Source of the DNA: Nitrosomonas sp. | Lineage (GTDB): Bacteria; Pseudomonadota; Gammaproteobacteria; Burkholderiales; Nitrosomonadaceae | DNA length: 44,472 nucleotides | Assembly: GCF_022842015.1 (NCBI RefSeq) | Contig: NZ_JALHQJ010000016.1 | Location: forward strand, 1-44,472 | Direction: 5' to 3' | Shown: one piece after another, positions 26,804 to 36,479 of the stretch | How the letters are laid out: every line of letters begins with the position of its first letter | Position numbering within the stretch: position 1 is the stretch's first letter | The notes under the pieces: model-generated | Seen by the model: only the letters and a program-made list of their open reading frames with translations | Database searches by the model: none | What the model was told of the DNA's origin: nothing | Position numbers and translations under genes: made by a program

Positions 26804-27755
26804 ATCCTTGAGTTTCCAAAGTCATTGTGTTTCCCTGCGCATCTTTCACAATTAAACCTTCGCCGGAATAAACCTTGCCGATGCGGGTGAGCGAGAGGGT
26901 CAACTCGGTGGCAAGCGTTTCAATCTTCCGGCGATTTATTTTCGGCGCCGTAAAACATAACTCATAATCATCGCCACCAGCCAACAAGCAACTCATTGCT
27001 ACTTGTTGCTGGCGGTATTTCTTCAATACTGGGGAGCATGGTATATCGCTCAGATTAATCCAAGCTGCTTTTCCGGAAGCAGTCAAAATGTGCCCCAAAT
27101 CGGCCATTAATCCATCCGAGATATCGACGGCACTATGCGCTAGGCCAATCAAACGCTGACCAAGCTCCACTCTAGCAGTCGGCGTCAGTAGCGCTGGCAA
27201 GCATTGCTCAATCTCAACGGGATGCAAAGTGAATTGCCGCAATTCATGTTGCAGTGCCAAGGCCGCATCACCTATTTGACCGGAGACCCAAATGTCATCG
27301 TCCAGCTTGGCGCCACTTCGACGTAATGCTTTACCTGCTGCAACCTCACCGATAATTTGTATCCCGATATTCAACGCCCCGGCGGTAGTGTCTCCTCCGA
27401 TCAACTCGATTTGGTGTAAATCAGCCAGTGCAAAGAAACCACCACTGAATTTAGATAGCCAAGCAGTATTTTGATTTACCAGGTCATTCGGTAATGTTAG
27501 AGTCAATAATGCCCAGCGCGGTTTAGCGCCCATTGCGGCCATATCGGACAAATTAACTGCCAAGGATTTATGCCCGAGCTTGTAAGGATCAACTTCAGGA
27601 AAGAAATGTTTACCACACACCAATGTATCCGTTGAAATAGCTAATTCGATCCCTGTTGTTGCTGCAATCAGTGCTGCGTCATCACCGATTCCCAGTACTA
27701 CACCAGTTGTAGACCGCTGGAAATAACGACGGATAATATCAAATTCTGAATGCAT
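26784..27755 (-). CDS. thiL: Thiamine-monophosphate kinase
   Basis: 323 residues; phosphorylates thiamine monophosphate to the active diphosphate cofactor with ATP. Motifs: GIGDDAALI (about 21-29), STDTLVCGKHF (about 41-51), KSLAVNLSDMAAMGAKPRW (about 63-81), GGDTTAG (about 119-125), SAVDISDGLMADLGH (about 209-223) and LAGGDDYELCF (about 259-269). It overlaps pgpA and follows nusB by 9 nt. Confidence 0.97.
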   Translation of the reverse strand: MHSEFDIIRRYFQRSTTGVVLGIGDDAALIAATTGIELAISTDTLVCGKHFFPEVDPYKLGHKSLAVNLSDMAAMGAKPRWALLTLTLPNDLVNQNTAWLSKFSGGFFALADLHQIELIGGDTTAGALNIGIQIIGEVAAGKALRRSGAKLDDDIWVSGQIGDAALALQHELRQFTLHPVEIEQCLPALLTPTARVELGQRLIGLAHSAVDISDGLMADLGHILTASGKAAWINLSDIPCSPVLKKYRQQQVAMSCLLAGGDDYELCFTAPKINRRKIETLATELTLSLTRIGKVYSGEGLIVKDAQGNTMTLETQGYDHFRI

Positions 27756-27764
27756 GCTGGAAAA

Positions 27765-28265
27765 CTATACGCGATTCTTAGTCGCCTTTTGCGCTTGAAT
27801 TTCAACGCTACGCAATCGAGCAGCTAGTTTATCCAGTACGCCATTTACGTATTTGTGTCCGTCACTACCCCCATAGGTTCTGGCTAATTCAATCGCTTCA
27901 TTAAGAATGGCACGATAAGGGATTTCCGGATGATGACTTAACTCGAACGTACTCAATAATAAAATTGCAAACTCTACTGGACTCAGCTCATTGAGGGGTC
28001 GATCCAAGCAAGGTTGGATGATTTTTTCCAATTCATCCACGCTTTGCAATGCACCCTGCAACACATGGGTAAAATGTTTTTCGTCGACATGCTTGAATTC
28101 GTCAGACTCGCGCAACTGCTGTTCGATAAAACTCGTTGTACCGCCCGCAGTCCGCCATTGATAGATGCCCTGCAATATAAATTCACGCGCGATCCGACGA
28201 CGGCTTTTATACTTCTCCGTTTTTTTGTCTGTGGGAGAGCTTGTGTCAAGAAGTGTACCGTTCAT
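27765..28265 (-). CDS. nusB: Transcription antitermination factor NusB
   Basis: 166 residues; an all-helical RNA-binding factor that acts with NusE/S10 on boxA RNA in rRNA operons. [15 protein letters not shown] (about 22-36) and [20 protein letters not shown] (about 88-107) plus the tail [19 protein letters not shown] are diagnostic. The first 20 residues are a charged extension. The start ATG overlaps the ribH stop (ATGA), so translation is coupled. Confidence 0.97.
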   Translation of the reverse strand: MNGTLLDTSSPTDKKTEKYKSRRRIAREFILQGIYQWRTAGGTTSFIEQQLRESDEFKHVDEKHFTHVLQGALQSVDELEKIIQPCLDRPLNELSPVEFAILLLSTFELSHHPEIPYRAILNEAIELARTYGGSDGHKYVNGVLDKLAARLRSVEIQAQKATKNRV

Positions 28266-28744
28266 ATCTCGAACTCATCAATTCTAATATGCAAATTGGC
28301 CACTTCCAGCGCAACTTGGGCTGCTTCCATGCCTTTAGTGCTCATCCGTGCAATCGCCTGATCTTCATTATCGGTCGTCAATATGCCATTAGCGATAGGA
28401 ATTTCAACTTCGAGCTGCACCATAAGCAAGCCACGCGCGGATTCGTTGGCAACTACTTCGAAATGATAGGTATCGCCGCGTATCACCGCACCCAGTGCGA
28501 TCATCGCATCAAATTGATCGGACATAGCCATTCTTTTCATCGTGAGTGGAATTTCTAATGCACCCGGTACCGTTACGATGAGAATATTCGAATCCTGCAT
28601 ACCCTTTTTTTTCAGCTCTGCGGTACAAGCACTCAACAGCCCTTCACCAATATCAATATTAAAACGGCTCATGACAATACCCACGCGTAAATCTGATCCA
28701 TCCAGATTCGGTTCAAATTCAAGAATATTGTCATAATACGGCAT
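28262..28744 (-). CDS. ribH: 6,7-dimethyl-8-ribityllumazine synthase
   Basis: 160 residues from ATG at 28744; AGGAG six nt upstream decides it over a start 8 codons earlier. It condenses 3,4-dihydroxybutanone 4-phosphate with the pyrimidine to lumazine, the penultimate riboflavin step. Motifs: VGIVMSRFN (about 22-30), VPGALEIPL (about 59-67), [20 protein letters not shown] (about 84-103) with catalytic His in TYHFE. Confidence 0.97.
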   Translation of the reverse strand: MPYYDNILEFEPNLDGSDLRVGIVMSRFNIDIGEGLLSACTAELKKKGMQDSNILIVTVPGALEIPLTMKRMAMSDQFDAMIALGAVIRGDTYHFEVVANESARGLLMVQLEVEIPIANGILTTDNEDQAIARMSTKGMEAAQVALEVANLHIRIDEFEI

Positions 28745-28794
28745 ACTAGACTCCTGTTTATTTAGCACAAAAATTGATCAATACAAATATAAAA

Positions 28795-29895
28795 TTATTG
28801 CCCTTGTGTCTCAACATAACTCGTCACTTCCAATCCAAATCCTGTCACACTTGGCATTTTTCTTGGGGCTGCCATTAAACGCATTTTTCCTACACTAAGA
28901 TCTTTAAGTATTTGGGCACCAATACCATGATCGCGTAAATCTGTCTTAATCGCGTTGGGGAAATGGGGTTCCTGCAACTGGATGCGTTCGATCAGTTTGG
29001 CTGAACTTTCTTTTCGATGCAACAGTACGATAACACCACACCCTGCCTCAGCAATCAATTTCATCGCAGCATGAATACTCCAGGAATGCGCACTGTCATT
29101 AATATCCAATAAATCAATTACCGACAATGGTTCATGCACACGTACCAATGTTTCGGTTGCGGGATTTATTTTACCTTTGACCAATGCCAAATGGGTCATA
29201 TGCGTTATCTCATCACGGTAGGCCGCTAACTGAAATTCGCCATGCAGAGTTTGGATGACGCGCTCAGCAACACGGGTAACCAGGCTTTCGGTTTGATTAC
29301 GGTATTCGATTAAATCCGAGATTGCACCAATTTTAAGTTGATGTTTATGCGCAAACGTTATGAGATCAGGCAACCGCGCCATACTGCCATCTTCTTTTAG
29401 AATTTCGCAAATTACCGAAGCCGCAGTCAAACCCGCCATCCTGGCTAAGTCGCAACCCGCCTCGGTGTGCCCGGCACGCATCAGTACCCCACCTTTCTGG
29501 GCCATCAGCGGAAAAATATGCCCGGGTTGTACAATGTCTTCTGGCTTCGCATCTTTTTTAACTGCAGCTTGAATGGTGTGTGCACGATCCGCCGCCGAAA
29601 TGCCCGTAGTGACACCACTGGCGGATTCAATGGAAAGTGTAAAATTGGTACCCAGCGGCGCACGATTAGAAGATACCATTAAAGGTAGATCTAATTGATG
29701 ACATCTTTCTTCGGTCAAGGTTAGGCAAATCAACCCACGGCCATGGGTAGCCATAAAATTGATGGCTTCCGGTGTTACAAAATCAGCAGCAAGAACCAAG
29801 TCGCCTTCATTCTCGCGATCTTCCTCATCAATAAGGATGACCATTTTACCCAGCTTCAAATCGGCAACGATCTCCTGAACCGCACTGATACTCAT
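28795..29895 (-). CDS. ribB: DHBP synthase with degenerate GTP cyclohydrolase II domain
   Basis: 366 residues. The N-terminal domain (about 1-200) makes 3,4-dihydroxy-2-butanone 4-phosphate from ribulose 5-phosphate: acidic loop [12 protein letters not shown] (about 22-33), [24 protein letters not shown]. The C-terminal domain (about 205-366) has the RibA fold ([18 protein letters not shown]) but lacks the three zinc cysteines: [14 protein letters not shown] stands where the family has the cysteine-rich segment. Many proteobacterial RibBA-like proteins have such a silent half, so a separate ribA elsewhere is expected. Second gene of the operon, 21 nt after ribE. Confidence 0.93.
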   Translation of the reverse strand: MSISAVQEIVADLKLGKMVILIDEEDRENEGDLVLAADFVTPEAINFMATHGRGLICLTLTEERCHQLDLPLMVSSNRAPLGTNFTLSIESASGVTTGISAADRAHTIQAAVKKDAKPEDIVQPGHIFPLMAQKGGVLMRAGHTEAGCDLARMAGLTAASVICEILKEDGSMARLPDLITFAHKHQLKIGAISDLIEYRNQTESLVTRVAERVIQTLHGEFQLAAYRDEITHMTHLALVKGKINPATETLVRVHEPLSVIDLLDINDSAHSWSIHAAMKLIAEAGCGVIVLLHRKESSAKLIERIQLQEPHFPNAIKTDLRDHGIGAQILKDLSVGKMRLMAAPRKMPSVTGFGLEVTSYVETQGQ

Positions 29896-29916
29896 ATTTA
29901 TTTCTTCCGAATTACG

Positions 29917-30516
29917 TTAGATATTTAACAACTTTGCCACATAGCGCGCCAACATATCAGTTTCCAAATTTACACGTATTTCCGGCGCCAGCTCATTTAA
30001 AGTGGTCATCGCTAAAGTATGCGGAATAAGATTGATAGAAAACTCATTACCTTCAACTTGATTAATTGTCAGGCTAACTCCATTCACTGTGATCGAGCCT
30101 TTATGTGCCAAGTATCGCAATATTGAATCTGGCGCCCGAATGATCAACTCATAACTCTCCCCAGCGGGTTCAAATTTAATTACGATACCAATTCCATCCA
30201 CATGACCACTAACCAAGTGGCCACCCAATCGGTCCGACAAGCGCAAAGCTTTTTCCAAATTGACGCGTATACCGGTCTGATTAAGTCCTTGAGTACAGTT
30301 TAGTGTTTCTTGCGAAACATTCACAGTGAATTTATTAACAGTCAATGAAGTAACCGTGAGACAAACACCGTTCACAGCAATACTATCACCGACATTCACA
30401 TCGCTCAGATCCAACTCTCCAGTAAAAATACTTAAGGATAGCCCATTATTGCTATGATCCATATTGGGTTGAGTCTGAGTTATTTCACCCACTGCCTGTA
30501 TGATTCCGGTAAACAT
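29917..30516 (-). CDS. ribE: Riboflavin synthase, alpha subunit
   Basis: 199 residues in two lumazine-binding repeats: MFTGIIQAVGEI, VGDSIAVNGVCLTVTSL in the first and GHLVSGHVDGIG, ITVNGVSLTINQVE in the second. Two lumazines dismutate to riboflavin. First gene of the minus-strand operon ribE-ribB-ribH-nusB-thiL-pgpA. ribD, often first, is absent here, and no FMN riboswitch was recognised upstream. Confidence 0.97.
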   Translation of the reverse strand: MFTGIIQAVGEITQTQPNMDHSNNGLSLSIFTGELDLSDVNVGDSIAVNGVCLTVTSLTVNKFTVNVSQETLNCTQGLNQTGIRVNLEKALRLSDRLGGHLVSGHVDGIGIVIKFEPAGESYELIIRAPDSILRYLAHKGSITVNGVSLTINQVEGNEFSINLIPHTLAMTTLNELAPEIRVNLETDMLARYVAKLLNI

Positions 30517-30784
30517 CTCGCTACGTATTAATTCTGAATGGCAAAAAGAGGTATCAAGGACTGTGAATCAATGTTCATTCAACAAACAGTTTGCTAGAGC
30601 TGTTGCAAGTATACCTTGCTAAAATCGCAATTACTTATCTCTAGGAAACTTTTACTTGAAGCTAAATTATGATTGAAGCAAACCTCGGTTCTCAATGAAT
30701 CAATGTAATTTGAAATCACCAGGTTCGGTGGAATATCATCTCTCCCTACTCGTGAGATGCAAAAATCTGATCGCATACTTTTTA

Positions 30785-32737
30785 TTATGCTTGCAACCAA
30801 TAAAAAGACCGTGCAGGACAAATTAAGCTCTCATCTGTCACATGCAGGGTTTCTCCGCTTACTAAATCTTTGATTAACTCGTGCTGAAAAAAACCCATAT
30901 GTTGGAGCGGGGATAGCTTTAAAGGTTGCGGCTCATCATCAAAATTTCCAACCACCAGAACTCGTGGGCTGTTATTGATTTGATCAAATCGTGAAAACAC
31001 AAAAAGATGGGGATTGTCTACGTTCAATAATTCGCGATTGTTTCTATCTGCAAAAGCTGGTACTTCCTTGCGCACAGCAATCATTTTCTTTACCGCACAA
31101 AAAATGCTGTATTCGACTGTTCCTGGCTGTGTTCTTAACATTGCTCTGTTCCAGTCCATTTTGGGGCGGTGTGCCCAACGATTATCCGTGCTCTTTGATT
31201 CATCATTAAGATAAGAATCATCATTGAGCGTTCCGATGGCATCCCCATAATAAAGCATCGGAATTCCGCCAAACGAAAGGATCATTCCGTGTAAAAGTAG
31301 AATAATCTTAATAGCCATATTCGTAGCATTAACGTCATTATTTTCCAGCGCGTGCTTAAGTCCTGCGAGCGAAGCGAGCGATCCCGAAATACGTGCATCG
31401 CCCGTCTCCAAATTTCTTCCAAAAGCAAGTCCGGCTGCCAGAGACCCTTCAAAGTTTCCAGTAAAATAATCAACCAGAAAACGTCGATGCGATAATGGTT
31501 CATATCCAGCAGAAACGATGTCGGAATCGCTAAACCCCAAGCCAATATCATCATGGCTACGTGCGTAATTGAGCCAAGTTGCTCGTTCAAGTTTCTGAGG
31601 AATATTCTGTATACCGATATTAAGCAGTATGGCCTTTTTTGTCGCTACAGCATCCCACAGCAGCGCCATATAAGTAGCATTGTAGGCAATCTCACACTCT
31701 TTCGCATTGATAGCATCTTCGCCAAAATACTTAATAATCTCGGTGGGCGAGACAATAGCTTCTGCAATAAACAACACGCCTGGGGCAGTAACTTGACAAC
31801 AATCTTTCATTAGCTGCAAAATCAGATGAGCTTCACGCTCATTCTGGCAAGAACTACCTATTTTTTTCCAGAGAAATGCTACCGCATCAAGCCGTAGAAT
31901 ATCGGCGCCACGGTTAGCCCAAAACAAAAGAATGTCCAGCATTTCTATGAGTACTGACGGATTCTGATAATTTAAATCCCATTGATAGTGATTAAATACA
32001 GTCATCACCCATTTACCCATCTTTTCATCCCAAGTGAAGTTGCCCGGCGCAGTTTCCGGGAATACTTCCGGCATTGACTCTTCATAGATGTCAGGGATTG
32101 ATCGATCATCAAAGGTGAAGTAGTAATCCTGATAGGTTTTATCACCTTCACGCGCTTTTTCAGCCCATTCATGCTGATCAGAAGTATGATTAACCACCAC
32201 ATCCAGCACTAACAACATGTCGCGCTTTTTCATGCTATCAACTAGTTTATCAAAATCCTTAAAGGTGCCGAATCGACTATCAATCTTGCGATAGTCTCTA
32301 ACAGCATAGCCGCCATCGCTCTTGCCTTCAGGGCAATCACAAATAGGCATAATGTGTACCAAGTTAACACCTAATTCTTGCAGGTAACTTAATCTGGGTA
32401 GCATACCCTGCAGATTGTCGGCATATCCATCGCAATACAGTGCCATACCCACCCATTTCTGGCTTAGAAACCAATTGTGATCTTTTTCACGCTCCAAGTC
32501 TGTTTTCTTGAGATGGCTGGGTCTAGTAGCGTATTGGCGCATAAGTGTTTCTACCAGATTCCGCATCTGTTCTTTGAAATCTGGCCGATTCCCATAAAGC
32601 GTATTGAATAGCGAATAAATCGCATAGAAATTTGCGCCTAATCGCGTATAAAAGAGTTGCAGATTCTGTGGCTTTGATTTTTGCCTCAACTCAACCAAAA
32701 TATCATTAAGCAATGAGTGCGAAATCTGTTCATACAT
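30785..32737 (-). CDS. ams: Amylosucrase (GH13)
   Basis: 650 residues, a normal length. It transfers glucose from sucrose to a growing alpha-1,4-glucan and releases fructose, in the cytoplasm. GH13 motifs: VLDVVVNHTSDQHEW (about 178-192), ADILRLDAVAFLWK with the nucleophile Asp (about 280-293), LFIAEAI with the acid Glu, and YARSHDDIGLGFSD with the third Asp. The N-terminal helical domain (about 1-90) and the GGYAVRDYRKID segment are typical of amylosucrase. Starts 21 nt after the sucrose-phosphate synthase gene; last gene of the cassette. Confidence 0.93.
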   Translation of the reverse strand: MYEQISHSLLNDILVELRQKSKPQNLQLFYTRLGANFYAIYSLFNTLYGNRPDFKEQMRNLVETLMRQYATRPSHLKKTDLEREKDHNWFLSQKWVGMALYCDGYADNLQGMLPRLSYLQELGVNLVHIMPICDCPEGKSDGGYAVRDYRKIDSRFGTFKDFDKLVDSMKKRDMLLVLDVVVNHTSDQHEWAEKAREGDKTYQDYYFTFDDRSIPDIYEESMPEVFPETAPGNFTWDEKMGKWVMTVFNHYQWDLNYQNPSVLIEMLDILLFWANRGADILRLDAVAFLWKKIGSSCQNEREAHLILQLMKDCCQVTAPGVLFIAEAIVSPTEIIKYFGEDAINAKECEIAYNATYMALLWDAVATKKAILLNIGIQNIPQKLERATWLNYARSHDDIGLGFSDSDIVSAGYEPLSHRRFLVDYFTGNFEGSLAAGLAFGRNLETGDARISGSLASLAGLKHALENNDVNATNMAIKIILLLHGMILSFGGIPMLYYGDAIGTLNDDSYLNDESKSTDNRWAHRPKMDWNRAMLRTQPGTVEYSIFCAVKKMIAVRKEVPAFADRNNRELLNVDNPHLFVFSRFDQINNSPRVLVVGNFDDEPQPLKLSPLQHMGFFQHELIKDLVSGETLHVTDESLICPARSFYWLQA

Positions 32738-32758
32738 GATTTTATATACCTAGAATTT

Positions 32759-34918
32759 TCAGCTATCCGTAGACCGCCAGCCGTAATGCGCCAGCCCTTC
32801 AAGAATGCCATCCGCGTGATGGCCCTGAGCAAAATATATTCGTTCCATACCGCGCAACTGCTCAAGTTCCGCACCATAGTTGCCAACCACTATACCCAGC
32901 GTATCACCCAGCAACATTTCCTTATCGTTACCTGAATCACCCGCGACCAAAAAATTTTCCAGAGGCAATCCCCACTTGTAAGCCAAATAGCGGATAGCAT
33001 GCCCTTTGGAAGCACGTACTGGCAACACATCCAAAAATTCCTCATGCGAGTATATAAGCCGCGCGTGTAAATGATGTTCCTGCAGTAACTGGCAAAGATC
33101 ATGCAAAGATGGCATCTGCTCTGGCGCCACGTTATAACTCAGCTTAAATTTACGTTGATTCTCGACAGGTTGAAGTGTCAACCCAGGAATATCGGACAAT
33201 ACTTGTTCCAGCGCCTCCCGTCGCCACAAGTGCGCGATACGATTTGCCCAGCCAATATCCGGTTGAAGCTTATAACTATAATTAATTTCACTTCCAACCG
33301 AGGTGATTAATACATTGGGGATTGGAACCCGCGCATTCTTGAGTACACTTACCGCGCTTTCCAGAGAGCGTCCAGTAGCAATACCGAAGACTATCGATCC
33401 TGTGTGATTTTTTAACCAGTCGACTAGTTGCAGCAATCCCTTTCTATTGCCTATCAAAGTGTTGTCTATATCGCTGATCAGCGCCTTACGCGCCAACGGC
33501 ATCGGCGATTTACCATCTTGCATCGTGAACGCAATCTGACGGCGCATACGTTTGCGATCGCGGCGCAGCAACTTGCGCACCTCTTTCACATACTTACTGA
33601 CGTGAGCATCCCAACTATAATGGCGGCGTGTTCCTGCGACACCATTCTTTGCCCACAATCGCCATTGCTGTTTATCCGACAGCACGCTGTCGAGTGCAGA
33701 AGCGATAGCGGCTGGATCAAGAGGATCTACCAGTAACCCGTTACAGCAATTGGCCACAATGTCCTGAGGCCCGCCGTCTTCCGTGGCCACAAAAGGCAGG
33801 CCGCTAGCGGCTGCTTCAATTAGGGTCAAGCCGAAAGGCTCGGTTAATGCCGGATTGACAAATACGCCGCGACGACGTGCAGCAAGTCGATACAACTCTG
33901 GAATGTCTTCAGCGCCGTGATGCTTAGGTATCGCAACCTTACCCCATATGTCATAGTGATCAATGTCCAGCAACAGCTCCCTCAGTACTTTTTGCGATGC
34001 CTCATCAAGTTCTCGTATATCGTCGCGATTGCCTGCGACGATGACCAGATTGGCCTTCTCTTGTAATGCTGGACTACTTCCGTAAGCATTGATCAATCCT
34101 TTCAGATTTTTATGAATGGCAGGACGACAGATTGCAAGTATCATCGGCTTGACAGGATCAGAAAGAAATTTATCCACCATATGAACGACATTGGAATTGA
34201 TTTTCCTACGCCCCGGTGGTGAGAAACGAGCAATATCGGTACCCGGAGGGATCACGACAAAACGACCACTTACGTGATTGTGATACATACCGTACTGCTC
34301 GGTAACTTCCTGTCGGGTGCTAGTGATCACCATCGCAACGTTAACTAATAAATCCTCTTCTACCGTAATGCGGCGCTCAAAATTGAATTGACGATCAATA
34401 GCTTGTTTCTTACGGCCACTCGCCAGCAAGTGTAATTGTTTGGGACGTCCTAATGAGTGACCCGTGTGTACCTGAGGTATGCCAAGAAGCTGCGATAGCT
34501 GTTGACCTACGTATCCGGCATCCGCGTAATGTGTATGGATCAGATCCGGCAACCGGCCTTGTTGACGCAAAAAATGCAAGCTGCGATCCGCCAACTGATC
34601 AAGATGAGGCCACAGCAGTTCCTTGCGTACATAGTGCGATGGACCGAAAGGCAAGCGCAGAATACGCGCGCCATTACCAATATCTTCAACGGGTTGGGAA
34701 TAATCTGACGACAGCGCAGGATCTTCTATCAATCGCGTCAACAAATCCACTTGTCCGACCTCGCGATGGCGGGCCAATGCACGCATCAGCTCCACTACAT
34801 AGGTAATTTGCCCACCTGTGTCGGCATCACGCCCCAACTCCATATTATTTCCTCTGATCAATCCATGCGTACTGATCATCAAAATATACAAGGGATTCTC
34901 ACTCTTTATCGAGTCCAT
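32759..34918 (-). CDS. Sucrose-phosphate synthase fused to sucrose-phosphate phosphatase
   Basis: 719 residues from the ATG at 34918; GGAAG within the fructokinase end lies 8 nt upstream and decides against a TTG start 5 codons earlier. The GT4 glycosyltransferase part (about 1-455) joins UDP-glucose and fructose 6-phosphate: ISTHGLIRG, ELGRDADTGGQ, GHSLGRPKQ, and the EX7E motif EPFGLTLIEAAASGLP. The HAD phosphatase part (about 460-719) has the DxDxT nucleophile ISDIDNTLIG and GDSGNDKEML, so it should remove the phosphate. Both halves look active. The two activities yield sucrose, a compatible solute. Confidence 0.93.
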   Translation of the reverse strand: MDSIKSENPLYILMISTHGLIRGNNMELGRDADTGGQITYVVELMRALARHREVGQVDLLTRLIEDPALSSDYSQPVEDIGNGARILRLPFGPSHYVRKELLWPHLDQLADRSLHFLRQQGRLPDLIHTHYADAGYVGQQLSQLLGIPQVHTGHSLGRPKQLHLLASGRKKQAIDRQFNFERRITVEEDLLVNVAMVITSTRQEVTEQYGMYHNHVSGRFVVIPPGTDIARFSPPGRRKINSNVVHMVDKFLSDPVKPMILAICRPAIHKNLKGLINAYGSSPALQEKANLVIVAGNRDDIRELDEASQKVLRELLLDIDHYDIWGKVAIPKHHGAEDIPELYRLAARRRGVFVNPALTEPFGLTLIEAAASGLPFVATEDGGPQDIVANCCNGLLVDPLDPAAIASALDSVLSDKQQWRLWAKNGVAGTRRHYSWDAHVSKYVKEVRKLLRRDRKRMRRQIAFTMQDGKSPMPLARKALISDIDNTLIGNRKGLLQLVDWLKNHTGSIVFGIATGRSLESAVSVLKNARVPIPNVLITSVGSEINYSYKLQPDIGWANRIAHLWRREALEQVLSDIPGLTLQPVENQRKFKLSYNVAPEQMPSLHDLCQLLQEHHLHARLIYSHEEFLDVLPVRASKGHAIRYLAYKWGLPLENFLVAGDSGNDKEMLLGDTLGIVVGNYGAELEQLRGMERIYFAQGHHADGILEGLAHYGWRSTDS

Positions 34919-34920
34919 CG

Positions 34921-35835
34921 TTATGTCTTCCAATCTGCAATAAACGGTCCATAAAAATCAGAAGAATCAGGAATAGCTCCTCGTATTTCGCACAAAGCAG
35001 CGGCAAAAGCGTTTGCGCGCGATAAGGTAAGCATGATAGGCCACCCGCGCAACAACCCAAGTATATACACAGAAGCAAAACCATCCCCGGCACCGACTGT
35101 ATCCACCACAGGACGCGAAGACACCAATCCATTTATATTTGTCACTTTATTATCTTTGCCGAGTTGCCAGGCACCGTCTTCACCACAGGTGACCAACATG
35201 CTATCCAGATCAAAGTGTTTTATCAGCGCTGCTGCTTTTTGGACTCGATTTATGCCAGGTGGCCGGAAAAGTAGCGCCAATACATCCAGCTCTTCCTGAT
35301 TTATTTTAACCAGGTCTGCGTGTATCAAGGAGTGCTTTATGGTGTGCGTGTCATACCAAGGTTTACGTAAATTGATATCCAGTAAGCGTGGCGCCTTGTT
35401 ACTGTCAAACAAAGTTACCAGAGCATGAGCTGATATTGAGCTGCGCTGAGCCAAGGTACCAAAGTAAATTAATTGCGGGCACATGGCCGAAGAAATCCTG
35501 TGCGACATACCTGCATGGATGAAGTCATAAGCCTGTTCTGGCAAAATTTCAAAGCGATGTCCACGCCCTTCCATATGAACCATTACTTGCCCGGTGGGAT
35601 GCAAATTATCACGCTGTATACCACAATCATCCATATTGGCATCTTTGATCTGAGCAAGTAGTTCGCAACCCAGTTCGTCATTTCCGATACGCGATATTAA
35701 TACCGGATGCAGCCCAAATGCTTGCAAGTGACGTGCAACATTAAACGGAGCACCTCCAAACACTTTTCGGTCATCGAATATATCTACCAGAACTTCTCCG
35801 AATAATATTATCGTTTCTGATTTAATAGATGCCAT
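34921..35835 (-). CDS. Fructokinase, PfkB/ribokinase family
   Basis: 304 residues from ATG at 35835; a TTG three codons earlier is possible. PfkB signatures: FGGAPFNVARHLQAFGLHP (about 27-45), SRIGNDELG, and VDTVGAGDGFASVYILGLL with the catalytic Asp (about 245-263). It phosphorylates fructose, presumably that released by amylosucrase, to feed fructose 6-phosphate back to sucrose-phosphate synthase. First gene of the fructokinase, synthase, amylosucrase cassette. Confidence 0.9.
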   Translation of the reverse strand: MASIKSETIILFGEVLVDIFDDRKVFGGAPFNVARHLQAFGLHPVLISRIGNDELGCELLAQIKDANMDDCGIQRDNLHPTGQVMVHMEGRGHRFEILPEQAYDFIHAGMSHRISSAMCPQLIYFGTLAQRSSISAHALVTLFDSNKAPRLLDINLRKPWYDTHTIKHSLIHADLVKINQEELDVLALLFRPPGINRVQKAAALIKHFDLDSMLVTCGEDGAWQLGKDNKVTNINGLVSSRPVVDTVGAGDGFASVYILGLLRGWPIMLTLSRANAFAAALCEIRGAIPDSSDFYGPFIADWKT

Positions 35836-36266
35836 GGATACCAACTACTCTTTTGGTTTAATTACATAGCGAAATCTTGAGGCTCACTTCACTTCAGAGC
35901 AAGATAACTCATAATGCAGCTGCTTCAAGCGGTACAGCTTTTGAGCCTACTTAAAAATAGCATTTTGTGTGGCACAGAAATTGCCAAAGAACGTCTCTTA
36001 CACCTTACCATACCCAATACATAAATAGGAAATCATCAATCGATCAATAACTACCATGGGTTGCCAAGCTCAAGAAGTGACTCTAATTTCACCAGAGTCT
36101 CCTCTGTATTAACTCGACTACTCAATGCCACATAGATACTAGTGAAACTAAGCTTAAGGCCTGTTTTAGTTTAACTAAAGAGCTAATTAAGATTAAGCAG
36201 AGAAATAACTAGCAGTACATTTGCGCTTAAAAGCAAACACTTATGTTAGTAGTTTTTGACGGATTT
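35836..36266. other. Gap between the sucrose cassette and tRNA-Arg
   Basis: 430 nt without a gene. It holds the cassette promoter, not resolvable by eye, and a small palindrome TTTAGTTTAACTAAA near 36165-36179. Nothing else seen. Confidence 0.4.
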
Positions 36267-36343
36267 TGGCGCGCCCAACACGATTCGAACGTGCGACCCC
36301 CGCCTTCGGAGGGCGGTACTCTATCCAGCTGAGCTATGGGCGC
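36267..36343 (-). tRNA. tRNA-Arg(CCG)
   Basis: On the minus strand the sequence starts GCGCCCATAGCTCAG, has the anticodon arm CCGCC-CTCCGAA-GGCGG with anticodon CCG, T-arm TTCGAATC, and ends TGGGCGC then G and CCA (encoded, 36269-36267). Acceptor stem pairs GCGCCCA with TGGGCGC completely. It reads the CGG arginine codon. Confidence 0.97.
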
Positions 36344-36479
36344 TCTGATAAACAAACTAGTTAATGTTTGCCGAGCGACAGAATAACTGCTTTTATTATT
36401 CCCGTCCAACCGGGATTGTTCAGGGTGTGACAATCAGATTGTAATATTAGCGCTAAATTAATGTGTTTCTCCAATCTAA

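Noticed and set aside
30517-30784. FMN riboswitch upstream of ribE
   Set aside because: I looked for the conserved RFN sequence blocks and did not see them.
30594-30821. 75-codon minus-strand ORF after the amylosucrase gene
   Set aside because: It overlaps the end of amylosucrase in another frame, has no ribosome site and its composition is not protein-like.
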